DNA from: JBJYIN01 sp046237015
GTDB lineage: Bacteria > Pseudomonadota > Gammaproteobacteria > Enterobacterales > Enterobacteriaceae
Assembly (NCBI RefSeq): GCF_046237015.1
Contig: NZ_JBJYIN010000026.1
Location: 1 to 37,195 of the forward strand
Length of the DNA stretch: 37,195 nt
Direction: 5' to 3'
The position numbers and the translations under genes were made by a program. Numbering within the stretch: the stretch's first letter is position 1; every line of letters starts with the position of its first letter. This document shows positions 23,109 through 29,052 of the stretch, piece after piece. The notes under the pieces were generated by a model. The model was not told where the DNA came from. It ran no database searches and saw only the letters and a program-made list of their open reading frames with translations.

Positions 23109-23278
23109 TTGACCTCCGTATAATATTTTTGGACTTTCCACAGCGGCTGGCTGCATGGGTGCGGATAACCATCACGCATAAAAATCACCTGCTTGTTGGC
23201 TCGGTCATATCCCGTCACATGCACAATCACGCCGCGTTGATCTCGATAACGTCGGTTAAGAGGCTGAACGTATGTCAT
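23105..23278 (-). CDS. DUF4222-like small protein (57 aa)
   Basis: A 57-residue basic protein read from ATG at 23278 to TGA at 23105, translating as MTYVQPLNRRYRDQRGVIVH and ending KVQKYYTEVK. The middle, VTGYDRANKQVIFMRDGYPH followed by PCSQPLWKVQ, resembles the DUF4222 family of small phage proteins found just before O-type genes. The stop overlaps the O start as ATGA, and its beginning overlaps the 67-aa gene, so it is part of the coupled chain. Function unknown. Confidence 0.6.
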   Translation of the reverse strand: MTYVQPLNRRYRDQRGVIVHVTGYDRANKQVIFMRDGYPHPCSQPLWKVQKYYTEVK

Positions 23279-23459
23279 GGTTGCCTGCCGTATGCGTATC
23301 TGCAGGAGGCTGTTGACGGGAATAAAACGCCAGCGTCGTACCAGACAAAGCCCCTGTGATTGCTAAACGCCGGGTCTCATCCCCAGCGAGATCCAGCTTT
23401 TTACCGACAATCTCGGCGATCAGGTCAACAGACTCTGTTGTGCTCATCTTCTGTTTCAT
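23256..23459 (-). CDS. Small early protein, unknown (67 aa)
   Basis: A 67-residue protein starting MKQKMSTTESVDLIAEIVGK, helical, with no recognised family. ATG at 23459 overlaps the stop of the 121-aa gene (ATGA), which favours it over the longer frame to 23501. The end overlaps the next small gene by 23 bases. Conserved linkage in the early operon suggests a role in early control or replication, with no direct evidence. Confidence 0.5.
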   Translation of the reverse strand: MKQKMSTTESVDLIAEIVGKKLDLAGDETRRLAITGALSGTTLAFYSRQQPPADTHTAGNHDIRSAS

Positions 23460-23821
23460 TTCGGCATGTCTCCTAGTAACGGAAGCAACGGAAGCAACCA
23501 ATCAGGGATAGGCAAACCAGCAGCGGTGAGCTCTTGATGCACATGGGCCAGCATTTCCGGTGATTCGGTGAACATCGCCAGAAAGCCACGGATCGCGGCG
23601 GTATTGGTTTCAACGGCGGGATTAGATGACATGGCGCCAGCCACGCTTTTGATGGTGACAATTTCGCTTTCCGTCCAGCGGGTTTTGATCTGGTCTTCGC
23701 GCACCACGTGGAACGGTAAGCCAGCCTTGCCCACTTTCTTGCGGGAAAGTAATTCCTTGCGAACGCCAGAAGCGATCGCGGCCCCTGCCGTTGGTGCGGC
23801 AGGTTGACGTATTGTGGTCAT
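23456..23821 (-). CDS. Early-operon protein, unknown (121 aa)
   Basis: A 121-residue protein: an Ala/Pro-rich N-terminus (RQPAAPTAGAAIASG), a basic middle (RKELLSRKKVGKAGLPFHVV), and a helical C-terminus ending in DWLLPLLPLLGDMPK. It stands where lambda cII would be, but lacks a helix-turn-helix that I can identify, so I do not call it CII. The ATG is preceded by TAAGGACTAACCA, a form of the repeated start motif (23819-23833). The stop overlaps the next gene as ATGA. Confidence 0.55.
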   Translation of the reverse strand: MTTIRQPAAPTAGAAIASGVRKELLSRKKVGKAGLPFHVVREDQIKTRWTESEIVTIKSVAGAMSSNPAVETNTAAIRGFLAMFTESPEMLAHVHQELTAAGLPIPDWLLPLLPLLGDMPK

Positions 23822-23840
23822 TGGTTAGTCCTTAACGTAA

Positions 23841-24107
23841 TTACTTAACTGGTTTGGTCAGAACCAGGTTTAGGTTTTCGGGGTTGCGCCCGTAGTCCAT
23901 GGGGTTGTAGGTATATGGAATGTCCGTAGACATGTGGCAGAGTAAAGCGACCTTTTCAGGCAATCCTCTCTTCCGATAGGTTTTTATTGCCTCATAAGAG
24001 CACTCCAGTGCAGTGGCTGCCTGGTAAGGGCTATCAAAGTGCCTAATAACCTTTTCGGCAGCCTCAATACGCTCTCTGAGGCGTATTGCTTTAACGCTGT
24101 TTTCCAT
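23841..24107 (-). CDS. Cro-like repressor (88 aa)
   Basis: An 88-residue DNA-binding protein, first gene of the minus early operon and divergent from CI. Residues about 14-60 form a helix-turn-helix (EAAEKVIRHFDSPYQAATAL, then ECSYEAIKTYRKRGLPEKVA), close to the Cro/YdaS pattern in which the recognition helix leads into W/Y-RKRG-P. It would bind the operators at 24130-24178 to lower repressor and early transcription in lytic growth. The promoter lies in the 105-base gap to cI. Confidence 0.72.
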   Translation of the reverse strand: MENSVKAIRLRERIEAAEKVIRHFDSPYQAATALECSYEAIKTYRKRGLPEKVALLCHMSTDIPYTYNPMDYGRNPENLNLVLTKPVK

Positions 24108-24129
24108 GATTCTTCCTATTCATTGCAAA

Positions 24130-24178
24130 GGTATAGTTATACCGATACAGCAAATTTATACCGAAACTATACCGATAG
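24130..24178. promoter_or_regulatory. Operator cluster OR between cro and cI, with pR
   Basis: The gap holds GGTATAGTTATACC (24130-24143, a near-perfect palindrome) and two further half-site pairs, TTTATACCGAAAC and CTATACCGATAG (24155-24178). On the minus strand TATAAA (24155-24160) lies 16 bases from TTTGCT (24177-24182), a candidate pR for cro. Repressor dimers would bind the GGTATA/TATACC half sites and cover this promoter. The same motifs recur at 25879-25932. Confidence 0.7.
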
Positions 24179-24212
24179 CAAAGTTTATTTAAGTTGAGTT
24201 ACTTTTATACCT

Positions 24213-24881
24213 ATGAATAAATATGAAACTCTCGGTGAGCGCTTGTTAGCGCGACGTGAAGAACTTGGCATGACGCAAGAAACGCTTGCAGATAAGGCTG
24301 GGGTAACACGAATGGCGATCAGTAAAATTGAGCTTGGTGCTACACAAAAGCCCCGAGCGGATAATCTTTTTTCATTAGCCAAGGCTTTAAAGGTAAACCC
24401 GAACTGGCTCGTTTCAGGAAAGGGTGATAAGGAACTGGTGATACCTGATCTTGTGATAGACAACGCAACACCGGTAGACGTTTTAACAAGGGAAGTTCCA
24501 TTGATTAGTTGGGTACAGGCAGGTTCATTTACAGAAGCAACACTTCTCCCAAGAGAAGACTATTTATACTACCCCTGCCCAGTGAAATGCAGCCAACATT
24601 CATTCGCACTGAAAATTGAGGGGGAGTCCATGCTCCCAAGGTTTGAGCCTGGGGACATCATTTATGTTGACCCTGAATTAATTGATCCACCAAGCGGGAA
24701 ATATGTGATTGCTCGACTTAATGGCAACTTTGAAGCCACCTTTAAACAGTTGCAGGTAATGGATGGGCAGCATTATCTTAAAGCCTTAAATCCTGATTAT
24801 CCCCCTGAAGCGAGATTTTTAAAGGTTAATGGTGAATGTGAGTTAATCGGAACCGTTATTTGCCATGTGAAAACCGTATAA
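24213..24881 (+). CDS. CI-type prophage repressor, S24 peptidase family (222 aa)
   Basis: A 222-residue repressor. Residues about 8-65 are a helix-turn-helix (LLARREELGMTQETLADKAG, VTRMAISKIELG). A self-cleavage site Ala103-Gly104 lies in SWVQAGSF; the catalytic pair is Ser139 (EGESMLPRFEPGD) and Lys178 (EATFKQLQ), the LexA/CI S24 arrangement. It maintains lysogeny by binding both operator clusters, and RecA-stimulated cleavage in the SOS response would induce the phage. The start at 24213 follows a poor ribosome site (TTTATACCT), so the maintenance transcript may be almost leaderless. The unknown 304-aa gene follows after 11 bases. Confidence 0.93.
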   Translation: MNKYETLGERLLARREELGMTQETLADKAGVTRMAISKIELGATQKPRADNLFSLAKALKVNPNWLVSGKGDKELVIPDLVIDNATPVDVLTREVPLISWVQAGSFTEATLLPREDYLYYPCPVKCSQHSFALKIEGESMLPRFEPGDIIYVDPELIDPPSGKYVIARLNGNFEATFKQLQVMDGQHYLKALNPDYPPEARFLKVNGECELIGTVICHVKTV

Positions 24882-24892
24882 AGGAATATACT

Positions 24893-25807
24893 GTGTCATT
24901 TCTGTCTGATTTGTTTAAAGGAAAAAAGCGCTCAAGAGATGATATCTGCGCAGCCATTCTTTCTTTTTGTTATGGAAATATGCTTAATCTTAGTAAAAGT
25001 AACCCAAAAACTTTTGCGGAAACTTTTTACCAAGATCCAACTAAAAGCCTTAGAGCTAGAGTGTTTAGTTCAAGTCATTTTAGTGAATGGGAAACAACTC
25101 CGCTAGAATCCCTATCCATGATAAAAGCGAAATTCATTCGAGCGAGAACTAATGAGCTATTTTTATTATTCGATTTTTCAGAAGTAGCCGGGATATTCAC
25201 CATCAATAATGGTAAGGCTATATGTCCTAGTTTTGTAGGTCTACTATTTGATCAGTCGATAACTAAGCCACCAAGGGTATACTTTCTTGAACCATCAGTG
25301 GAACCTGGTACAACAATGCTAATTAAGGTTACGCATGATAGAGAGCGCTTTAACCTTGGCGATGGTCCATATAATACAGAGGCACATTTCATTGACCACG
25401 TAATATCTCTGCCTAACTACGGAGATAAAAAAAATCGAGAAAACAACCTTGATCATATAGACGATATAATCATGACGCAATGCCGTGAATATATAAACAT
25501 CATTGATGAATTGAACAGTCTTGAAGAGACAGGGAAAATTGTTTTCGCTAGGGGTTTTTATAATACATATAAAATATTTATCGATAAATACAAATCCATT
25601 GATAATTTCATTAATATGAGTGAACAAGAGAAAGAAAGTTTTCTTTCAAAATTAGATAATTACACTTTAAATATTAAAGCGATTGATTATGTGCTGTTTT
25701 TAGGTAGTAGAGCTTTGTTTTTATGCCTACAGCCAATACCAAGTTTTAACAGAGAAGTAACGGATAGAATGTTTTCCGTCATTGTTCCCCTTATGCCAGT
25801 GGATTGA
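24893..25807 (+). CDS. Unknown AT-rich gene co-transcribed with cI (304 aa)
   Basis: A 304-residue soluble protein with no recognised domain. GTG at 24893 (seven bases after AAGGA) is preferred to the in-frame ATG inside cI at 24860. It opens MSFLSDLFKGKKRSRDDICA and is rich in Asn, Ile, Lys and Phe; parts such as LFLLFDFSEVAGIFTINNGK look beta-rich, and the C-terminal third is helical. Base composition is clearly more AT-rich than its neighbours, a sign of separate acquisition. It lies 11 bases after cI and before a strong terminator, inside the two operator clusters, the position of rexAB in lambda, so it should be expressed in the lysogen. Lysogenic exclusion or host-fitness roles are plausible by position but not shown. 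Confidence 0.7.
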   Translation: MSFLSDLFKGKKRSRDDICAAILSFCYGNMLNLSKSNPKTFAETFYQDPTKSLRARVFSSSHFSEWETTPLESLSMIKAKFIRARTNELFLLFDFSEVAGIFTINNGKAICPSFVGLLFDQSITKPPRVYFLEPSVEPGTTMLIKVTHDRERFNLGDGPYNTEAHFIDHVISLPNYGDKKNRENNLDHIDDIIMTQCREYINIIDELNSLEETGKIVFARGFYNTYKIFIDKYKSIDNFINMSEQEKESFLSKLDNYTLNIKAIDYVLFLGSRALFLCLQPIPSFNREVTDRMFSVIVPLMPVD

Positions 25808-25826
25808 GTCCATACCTGAATCGCAC

Positions 25827-25853
25827 AGCAGCCATCAAGGCTGCTTTTTTTTT
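25827..25853 (+). terminator. Terminator after the 304-aa gene
   Basis: AGCAGCC (25827-25833) and GGCTGCT (25839-25845) pair around ATCAA and are followed by nine T residues. It closes the immunity transcript (cI plus the 304-aa gene). Confidence 0.88.
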
Positions 25854-25878
25854 GCTTAAAAATCAACCAAATAAATAA

Positions 25879-25932
25879 ATACCGAAACTTTACCGAAATT
25901 ATCATTGCAAAAGTACCGGTATAGTTGTACCT
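25879..25932. promoter_or_regulatory. Operator cluster OL upstream of the plus-strand early operon
   Basis: This stretch repeats motifs of the OR cluster: ATACCGAAACTTTACCGA (25880-25897) and GGTATAGTTGTACC (25919-25932), plus the shared CATTGCAAAA just before the second. It lies between the immunity terminator and the structured leader, where the left early promoter should be. I cannot choose clear -35 and -10 hexamers; TATAGT at 25920-25925 may be a -10 box overlapped by the operator. Confidence 0.65.
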
Positions 25933-25953
25933 TTTAATCATCCCAAGCGGATA

Positions 25954-25962
25954 CGCTCTTTA
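25954..25962 (+). promoter_or_regulatory. boxA-like antitermination sequence
   Basis: CGCTCTTTA at 25954-25962, followed by AAAAATC, matches the boxA element of nut and rrn leaders that recruits NusB and S10. It lies about 25 bases past the operators, at the start of the early transcript. No convincing boxB pentaloop hairpin follows directly; a small GTTG/CAAC hairpin (25976-25990) is the only candidate. Confidence 0.65.
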
Positions 25963-26703
25963 AAAATCAGGTTAAGTTGCACACACCAACGGTCTGCATG
26001 TACCGGTGCGACGGCTACGGCTAAACATGAGCGTTACTAACATTGGAGGATACAAAGATGAAGTAACAGCGCGGATAGACCGCGGCAAGTAGTGCCAATG
26101 CAGCAGTAATGATGCTGCCCCGAGTCTCAAGTAGTGAGCCAGCTTCGCATCTGGTTAGGGTTAATGAATAGAAGTAGCGCCGGAGAAGCATCGGGAAAGC
26201 CAATCCTGAACTGGTTATGGGCGGCCATAGGGCGGCATACGACTCAAGGGCATGAGCGCGGCCACTGCGGAGTGTGGCGAAGTGAACAACAGGTAAGAGC
26301 ATTTAGGGGACGGCTGCTTCTTTGCGAAGGCTGGCGAGCGAACCGGAGATAGTGTTCTTTCCGTTGTGGCGTCCTCAAGCGAGGTGCAGCGCCGGCCGAC
26401 GCAAAGACCCGTGAATCGGCTGAGTCACAGCAACTGGTGACCAATACAAAAACAGAGCGGCGGGAAGTAAGTGACGGTAGCGCGTCGGTGCCATAACAGC
26501 ATACTTGTCAGATACATAGTTTTCTTTGGGGTGTGGTGAATGCGTAGGCTGATACGCAAATCTCGCGTAGGTATCTACTACCAGTGAAATTCTGGTAATC
26601 TTTGGCGGTAGGTTGCGTCCACACGCTACGGGGAAACCGCAATGCCGGAGCTCAGTACCGGCCACCACACCACCAAAGCAAACCAAGCAATAAGGACTGA
26701 CCC
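25963..26703 (+). ncRNA. Long structured non-coding leader of the left early operon
   Basis: About 740 bases between boxA and the first credible gene hold no reading frame with protein-like content or a good ribosome site; stop codons are frequent in all frames. The plus strand forms many short hairpins: CGCGG/CCGCG (26070-26084), GCAGCA/TGCTGC (26100-26118), AGCCAG/CTGGTT (26137-26156), CTCA/TGAG (26243-26256), CCTC/GAGG (26373-26384) nested in GCGTC/GACGC (26369-26402), GTCAC/GTGAC (26424-26441), and the compact element 26525-26677. Purine-rich joining stretches and GAAA/GNAA-like loops resemble a folded RNA. It would be the leader of the pL-like transcript, perhaps in antitermination, or an independent phage RNA. 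Structure is seen; function is inference. Confidence 0.5.
26525..26677 (+). ncRNA. Compact multi-hairpin RNA element closed by a 14-bp stem
   Basis: GGTGTGGTG (26530-26538) pairs perfectly with CACCACACC (26663-26671), and TTTGG (26525-26529) with CCAAA (26673-26677) after one bulged A, giving a 14-pair closing stem. Inside lie four hairpins: TGCGT/ACGCA (26541-26558), TACCAG/CTGGTA (26579-26597), an extended arm GCGGT/ACCGC (26605-26640) containing GCGT/ACGC (26615-26626), and GCCGG/CCGGC (26644-26662). The last stem ends right against the closing helix. The element ends 26 bases before the start of the 87-aa gene, so it could control its translation or transcription. Confidence 0.6.
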
Positions 26704-26967
26704 ATGACCAAACCACGTAAGAAACGTTCTGCTATGACCAAGCAGCACATGGAAAATCTTGAGCGTATCACTAAGCATAAAAGTGACCGCGTAACAAAAG
26801 CAATTCTGGTAGCGGTTCGTTGTAAACCGATGCCTGATCTCCCTGCCCCACGTAAAAAATCACGCTCAGGTAATGACGGTAGCGATCCGGATCGTTACGT
26901 TGGTTACTCGGCAGTCGGTCGCCAGAAAATGCGCGGCAGTAGCACTATTCCCCGAGGCGTTTATTAA
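26704..26967 (+). CDS. Small basic protein, first gene of the left early operon (87 aa)
   Basis: An 87-residue very basic protein: KPRKKRSAMTKQHMENLERI at the N-terminus and APRKKSRSG and GRQKMRGSS further on. It is preceded by AAGGACTGACCC and ATG, a form of the repeated start motif, and followed by a strong terminator (26981-27006). Position as first gene of the left operon, small size and basic N-terminus fit an N-like antiterminator or another RNA-binding regulator, but there is no sequence match that proves it. Confidence 0.6.
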   Translation: MTKPRKKRSAMTKQHMENLERITKHKSDRVTKAILVAVRCKPMPDLPAPRKKSRSGNDGSDPDRYVGYSAVGRQKMRGSSTIPRGVY

Positions 26968-26980
26968 AAAACATCAATCA

Positions 26981-27006
26981 AGCTCACTTCGGTGAGCTTT
27001 TTTTTC
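26981..27006 (+). terminator. Terminator after the 87-aa gene (tL1-like)
   Basis: AGCTCAC (26981-26987) and GTGAGCT (26992-26998) enclose a TTCG tetraloop and are followed by eight T residues. As the first block in the left operon, it is where an antiterminator would act, like tL1 in lambda. Confidence 0.88.
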
Positions 27007-27027
27007 GCCTGTCGTAGGAGGTTCGCT

Positions 27028-27153
27028 ATGGAAATACTTCTTTCACTAGCAATCCTTGCCGGGTTGTCAGTCGTTGTTGCGACCATTTTTTATCTGTGTG
27101 AGTGGTTATCTGGTCGCAGAGAGCGATCAGAGAGAGGTAAAAGTGGGAAATGA
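27028..27153 (+). CDS. Small membrane protein (41 aa)
   Basis: From ATG at 27028 (GTAGGAGGTTCGCT upstream, an excellent ribosome site) the product is MEILLSLAILAGLSVVVATI followed by FYLCEWLSGRRERSERGKSG and a final Lys. One transmembrane helix (about residues 3-25) and a basic cytoplasmic tail are obvious. The 3' end overlaps the next gene's GTG start. Small single-span proteins in this region of lambdoid phages often alter host membrane functions, but this one is not recognised. Confidence 0.6.
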   Translation: MEILLSLAILAGLSVVVATIFYLCEWLSGRRERSERGKSGK

Positions 27154-27439
27154 CATTGCCAAAATTGATTCAATGATTTCAGTTTTACGCAACATGAAAG
27201 CTGACCTTAACCGACTCAGCAAATTAAGCGCTATGGACTTTCGGGACATGACGCCAAAACAGTGCCAAAAACGTGCCGCTGATGCTGATTGGATTGGGAT
27301 GGAAAACATTAAACGTAGGCATGAACTTCACGCGCTGGCCGTAGAGTTGAACTTTGCAGAACGGCGCGAAAGCTACCATGAAATTGAATTAACAGATGGG
27401 TGGCATCGATTCAACTATAAGCCACGAGAACCAAATTAA
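27143..27439 (+). CDS. Early phage protein, unknown (98 aa)
   Basis: A 98-residue basic helical protein read from GTG at 27143 (AGAGAGG upstream), beginning MGNDIAKIDSMISVLRNMKA, then LSAMDFRDMTPKQCQKRAAD and a C-terminus with YHEIELTDGWHRFNYKPREP. An upstream ATG in frame (27056) would overlap the 41-aa gene widely and is unlikely. No family recognised. It overlaps the small membrane gene and ends before a terminator. Confidence 0.55.
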   Translation: MGNDIAKIDSMISVLRNMKADLNRLSKLSAMDFRDMTPKQCQKRAADADWIGMENIKRRHELHALAVELNFAERRESYHEIELTDGWHRFNYKPREPN

Positions 27440-27463
27440 TTATTCGCCAACACAGGGAACAAC

Positions 27464-27487
27464 GCCGCTATATGCGGCTTTTTTTAT
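27464..27487 (+). terminator. Terminator after the 98-aa gene
   Basis: GCCGC (27464-27468) and GCGGC (27474-27478) pair around TATAT and lead into eight T residues (27479-27486). Confidence 0.78.
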
Positions 27488-27508
27488 TACTAAAACAAGG
27501 TGATTCAG

Positions 27509-27802
27509 ATGGCTTGCAAATGTTTTCAAGAAACACAGAAAGCTATGGATAAACGCTTGCGTGAGGCTGTTGCCGACAACTGTGCTGAGGTTGAAGAATC
27601 CGACTTTGACAATCGTGTATTCATCCTCGCTAAGGGGGATTTCTGCAATGTCATGCTTGGTTACCGCTTTCGTTACCGCAAGCGCAAAAAGAATGGAGAG
27701 CCGGAACAGCGCTGTACTAACGGCGACTCAAATATCGCAATTAACTTCTGCCCATTCTGCGGCACCAAATTTGAAGGTAAAACCGATGAGCAAACATTGT
27801 GA
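27509..27802 (+). CDS. Small Cys-rich protein, probable zinc binding (97 aa)
   Basis: A 97-residue protein starting MACKCFQETQKAMDKRLREA. An N-terminal CKC and a C-terminal CPFCG (residues about 83-87, INFCPFCGTKF) could form a split zinc site, with a basic central stretch (YRFRYRKRKKNGEPEQR). Similar small proteins are common in left operons of enterobacterial prophages; function unknown. ATG 27509 is preceded by AAGGTGATTC, and its end overlaps the next gene. Confidence 0.6.
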   Translation: MACKCFQETQKAMDKRLREAVADNCAEVEESDFDNRVFILAKGDFCNVMLGYRFRYRKRKKNGEPEQRCTNGDSNIAINFCPFCGTKFEGKTDEQTL

Positions 27803-27974
27803 AATGTGCGGGACCAATAAGCACGGCAGTAGCTACTGCCCAAATTGCCAAGAAGCGGCATACATCTTCCATGAGCAATACATGAATCCAGACTATTTAG
27901 GTAACGGGGAAATGCTGGGGCCACCCGCGCCAGATAGCGATTTCATGCGAAAAGTGAGAGAGCAGCATGGGTGA
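27786..27974 (+). CDS. Small zinc-ribbon protein (62 aa)
   Basis: A 62-residue protein starting MSKHCEMCGTNKHGSSYCPN. Two CxxC knuckles (CEMC and CPNC) in the first 21 residues form an obvious zinc ribbon, followed by an acidic, Pro-rich tail. ATG at 27786 lies within the end of the previous gene and the 3' end overlaps the next, so the three are translationally linked. Function unknown. Confidence 0.6.
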   Translation: MSKHCEMCGTNKHGSSYCPNCQEAAYIFHEQYMNPDYLGNGEMLGPPAPDSDFMRKVREQHG

Positions 27975-28266
27975 TGTAGGTGATTACTACAGAGATCTTA
28001 AACCCTTCCTAAAAGAACGGCGCCGCAAAGCCCGTGACGGAGCCCACGAACGGATAAAAGCCTTTTTTATCAGAAACGGCGTTGAACTGGAGGATGGGAA
28101 TAACACCCTGATTTTTCGCACCCCGCAGGGAACCGTTTGTTACTACCCACCCAGCCAGAAAATGCAGCACAAACAATTTTGGAAAGAATGCAGTCCGACC
28201 TACTGCATGAACTATGTACTTAAACTAAGAGGACTAACCAATGCCAATCGTAATGACACCCGTTAA
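27967..28266 (+). CDS. Early phage protein, unknown (99 aa)
   Basis: A 99-residue basic protein beginning MGDVGDYYRDLKPFLKERRR, with a helical basic start and a beta-rich middle (DGNNTLIFRTPQGTVCYYPP). Similar proteins occur in many lambdoid prophages, where the pattern of a small helical-plus-beta domain suggests nucleic-acid contact; I cannot name a family. It overlaps both the upstream zinc-ribbon gene and the downstream KTSC gene. Confidence 0.6.
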   Translation: MGDVGDYYRDLKPFLKERRRKARDGAHERIKAFFIRNGVELEDGNNTLIFRTPQGTVCYYPPSQKMQHKQFWKECSPTYCMNYVLKLRGLTNANRNDTR

Positions 28267-28501
28267 ATCATCCCAGATCCATAGCATCGGCCACGATGCA
28301 GCGACCAACACACTGGCTATTCGTTTTAACGGACGCAACAACGAGCCGGGCAGTTTGTATCACTACAGCAATGTCAGTGCCGACGATTTTGCCGCGTTCT
28401 CTGGCGCAGACTCTGTAGGTAGCCATTTCTACCGCAACATCAAACCTCACACTGACCGCTTCCCTTATCAACGTATCAATGAAGAAAAGTCAGAAGAGTA
28501 A
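28241..28501 (+). CDS. KTSC domain protein (86 aa)
   Basis: An 86-residue protein with the KTSC pattern: VKSSQIHSIGHDAATNTLAI, RFNGRNNEPGSLYHYSNVSA and DDFAAFSGADSVGSHFYRNI. The KTSC domain is a short beta-rich module, also found fused to lysyl-tRNA synthetase-like proteins; its function is not settled. The ATG is preceded by AGAGGACTAACCA, another form of the repeated start motif, and lies within the end of the previous gene. Confidence 0.78.
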   Translation: MPIVMTPVKSSQIHSIGHDAATNTLAIRFNGRNNEPGSLYHYSNVSADDFAAFSGADSVGSHFYRNIKPHTDRFPYQRINEEKSEE

Positions 28502-28562
28502 TCATGCGCCTGCGTATCGGGCGCATGAGTAAGCCTATTGAGCAATAACAGAGAGGTTTATC

Positions 28563-28901
28563 GTGAGCGGATATAACTATCAGCGAATGGTTGAAGAGAC
28601 ATTGGAGGAATACGAACGCAAATATGCGTCCAAGCCGGAAGAACAGCAGGTATTAAAGCAACGCATCGCTTTTATGCGTCGCTTTTCAACATTTACCGAT
28701 AACGTGAAAACGTTGGTAAAAAACCGCTGTGTCGTCGCTGGGACCGATCCTAACCCTGTATCAGCGCTAACTGAATCACCCCGGATGGATAAGTATCTGG
28801 ACGATGTACAAGAAGAGATTTTTATGCGAGCGGCAATGGTTGAACGCGCAATGGAATTAGCTTCTGCGCACGAACCAGAGTTGCACGATACCCCTGATTG
28901 A
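28563..28901 (+). CDS. Helical early protein, unknown (112 aa)
   Basis: A 112-residue helical protein read from GTG at 28563 (AGAGAGG upstream), starting MSGYNYQRMVEETLEEYERK. It has two or three amphipathic helices and an acidic C-terminus; no family recognised. A hairpin without a T tail follows on the plus strand (28925-28946). Confidence 0.5.
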   Translation: MSGYNYQRMVEETLEEYERKYASKPEEQQVLKQRIAFMRRFSTFTDNVKTLVKNRCVVAGTDPNPVSALTESPRMDKYLDDVQEEIFMRAAMVERAMELASAHEPELHDTPD

Positions 28902-28920
28902 CTTCCCTACCCCAGAAAGA

Positions 28921-28946
28921 GAAAAGCCCCAGTTTGCACTGGGGCT
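28921..28946 (-). terminator. Nine-base-pair hairpin with a T tail on the minus strand
   Basis: AGCCCCAGT (28925-28933) pairs with ACTGGGGCT (28938-28946). The plus-strand product lacks a T run, while on the minus strand the hairpin is followed by TTTTC. It therefore reads as a terminator against antisense transcription, or as an mRNA 3' processing hairpin on the plus strand. Confidence 0.5.
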
Positions 28947-28972
28947 ATCCCGGTCAGCGGCGACCAAACCGC

Positions 28973-29052
28973 ATGACCATAAGGACTGACCAATGACCAT
29001 AAAGATCATCAGCAGTTGATCGGGGACCAACCCGATCGCTAAGGAGCATACC
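28973..29052 (+). promoter_or_regulatory. Leader with two mini-ORFs and a hairpin before a 48-aa gene
   Basis: Two overlapping mini-ORFs, MTIRTDQ (28973-28996) and MTIKIISS (28993-29019), share the repeat ATGACCATAA, and the second uses a perfect AAGGACTGACCA start motif. The stop of the second touches the first arm of a perfect seven-pair hairpin, GATCGGG/CCCGATC (29018-29037), that ends three bases before the AAGGAG ribosome site of the next gene. The layout resembles leader-peptide control of translation. Confidence 0.4.

Noticed and set aside
23456..23821. CII activator
   Set aside because: The position fits, but I could not find a helix-turn-helix or CII-like sequence in the 121-aa protein.
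25963..26703. A known large RNA (rRNA fragment, tmRNA, RNase P) or tRNAs
   Set aside because: I found no tRNA cloverleaf with TTC loop, no RNase P or tmRNA core motifs and no rRNA signature segments.
26021..26716. Open frames of 60-113 codons on both strands in the leader region
   Set aside because: They are rich in Arg, Ser and Cys with no family pattern and lack ribosome sites; the sequence is better explained as structured RNA.
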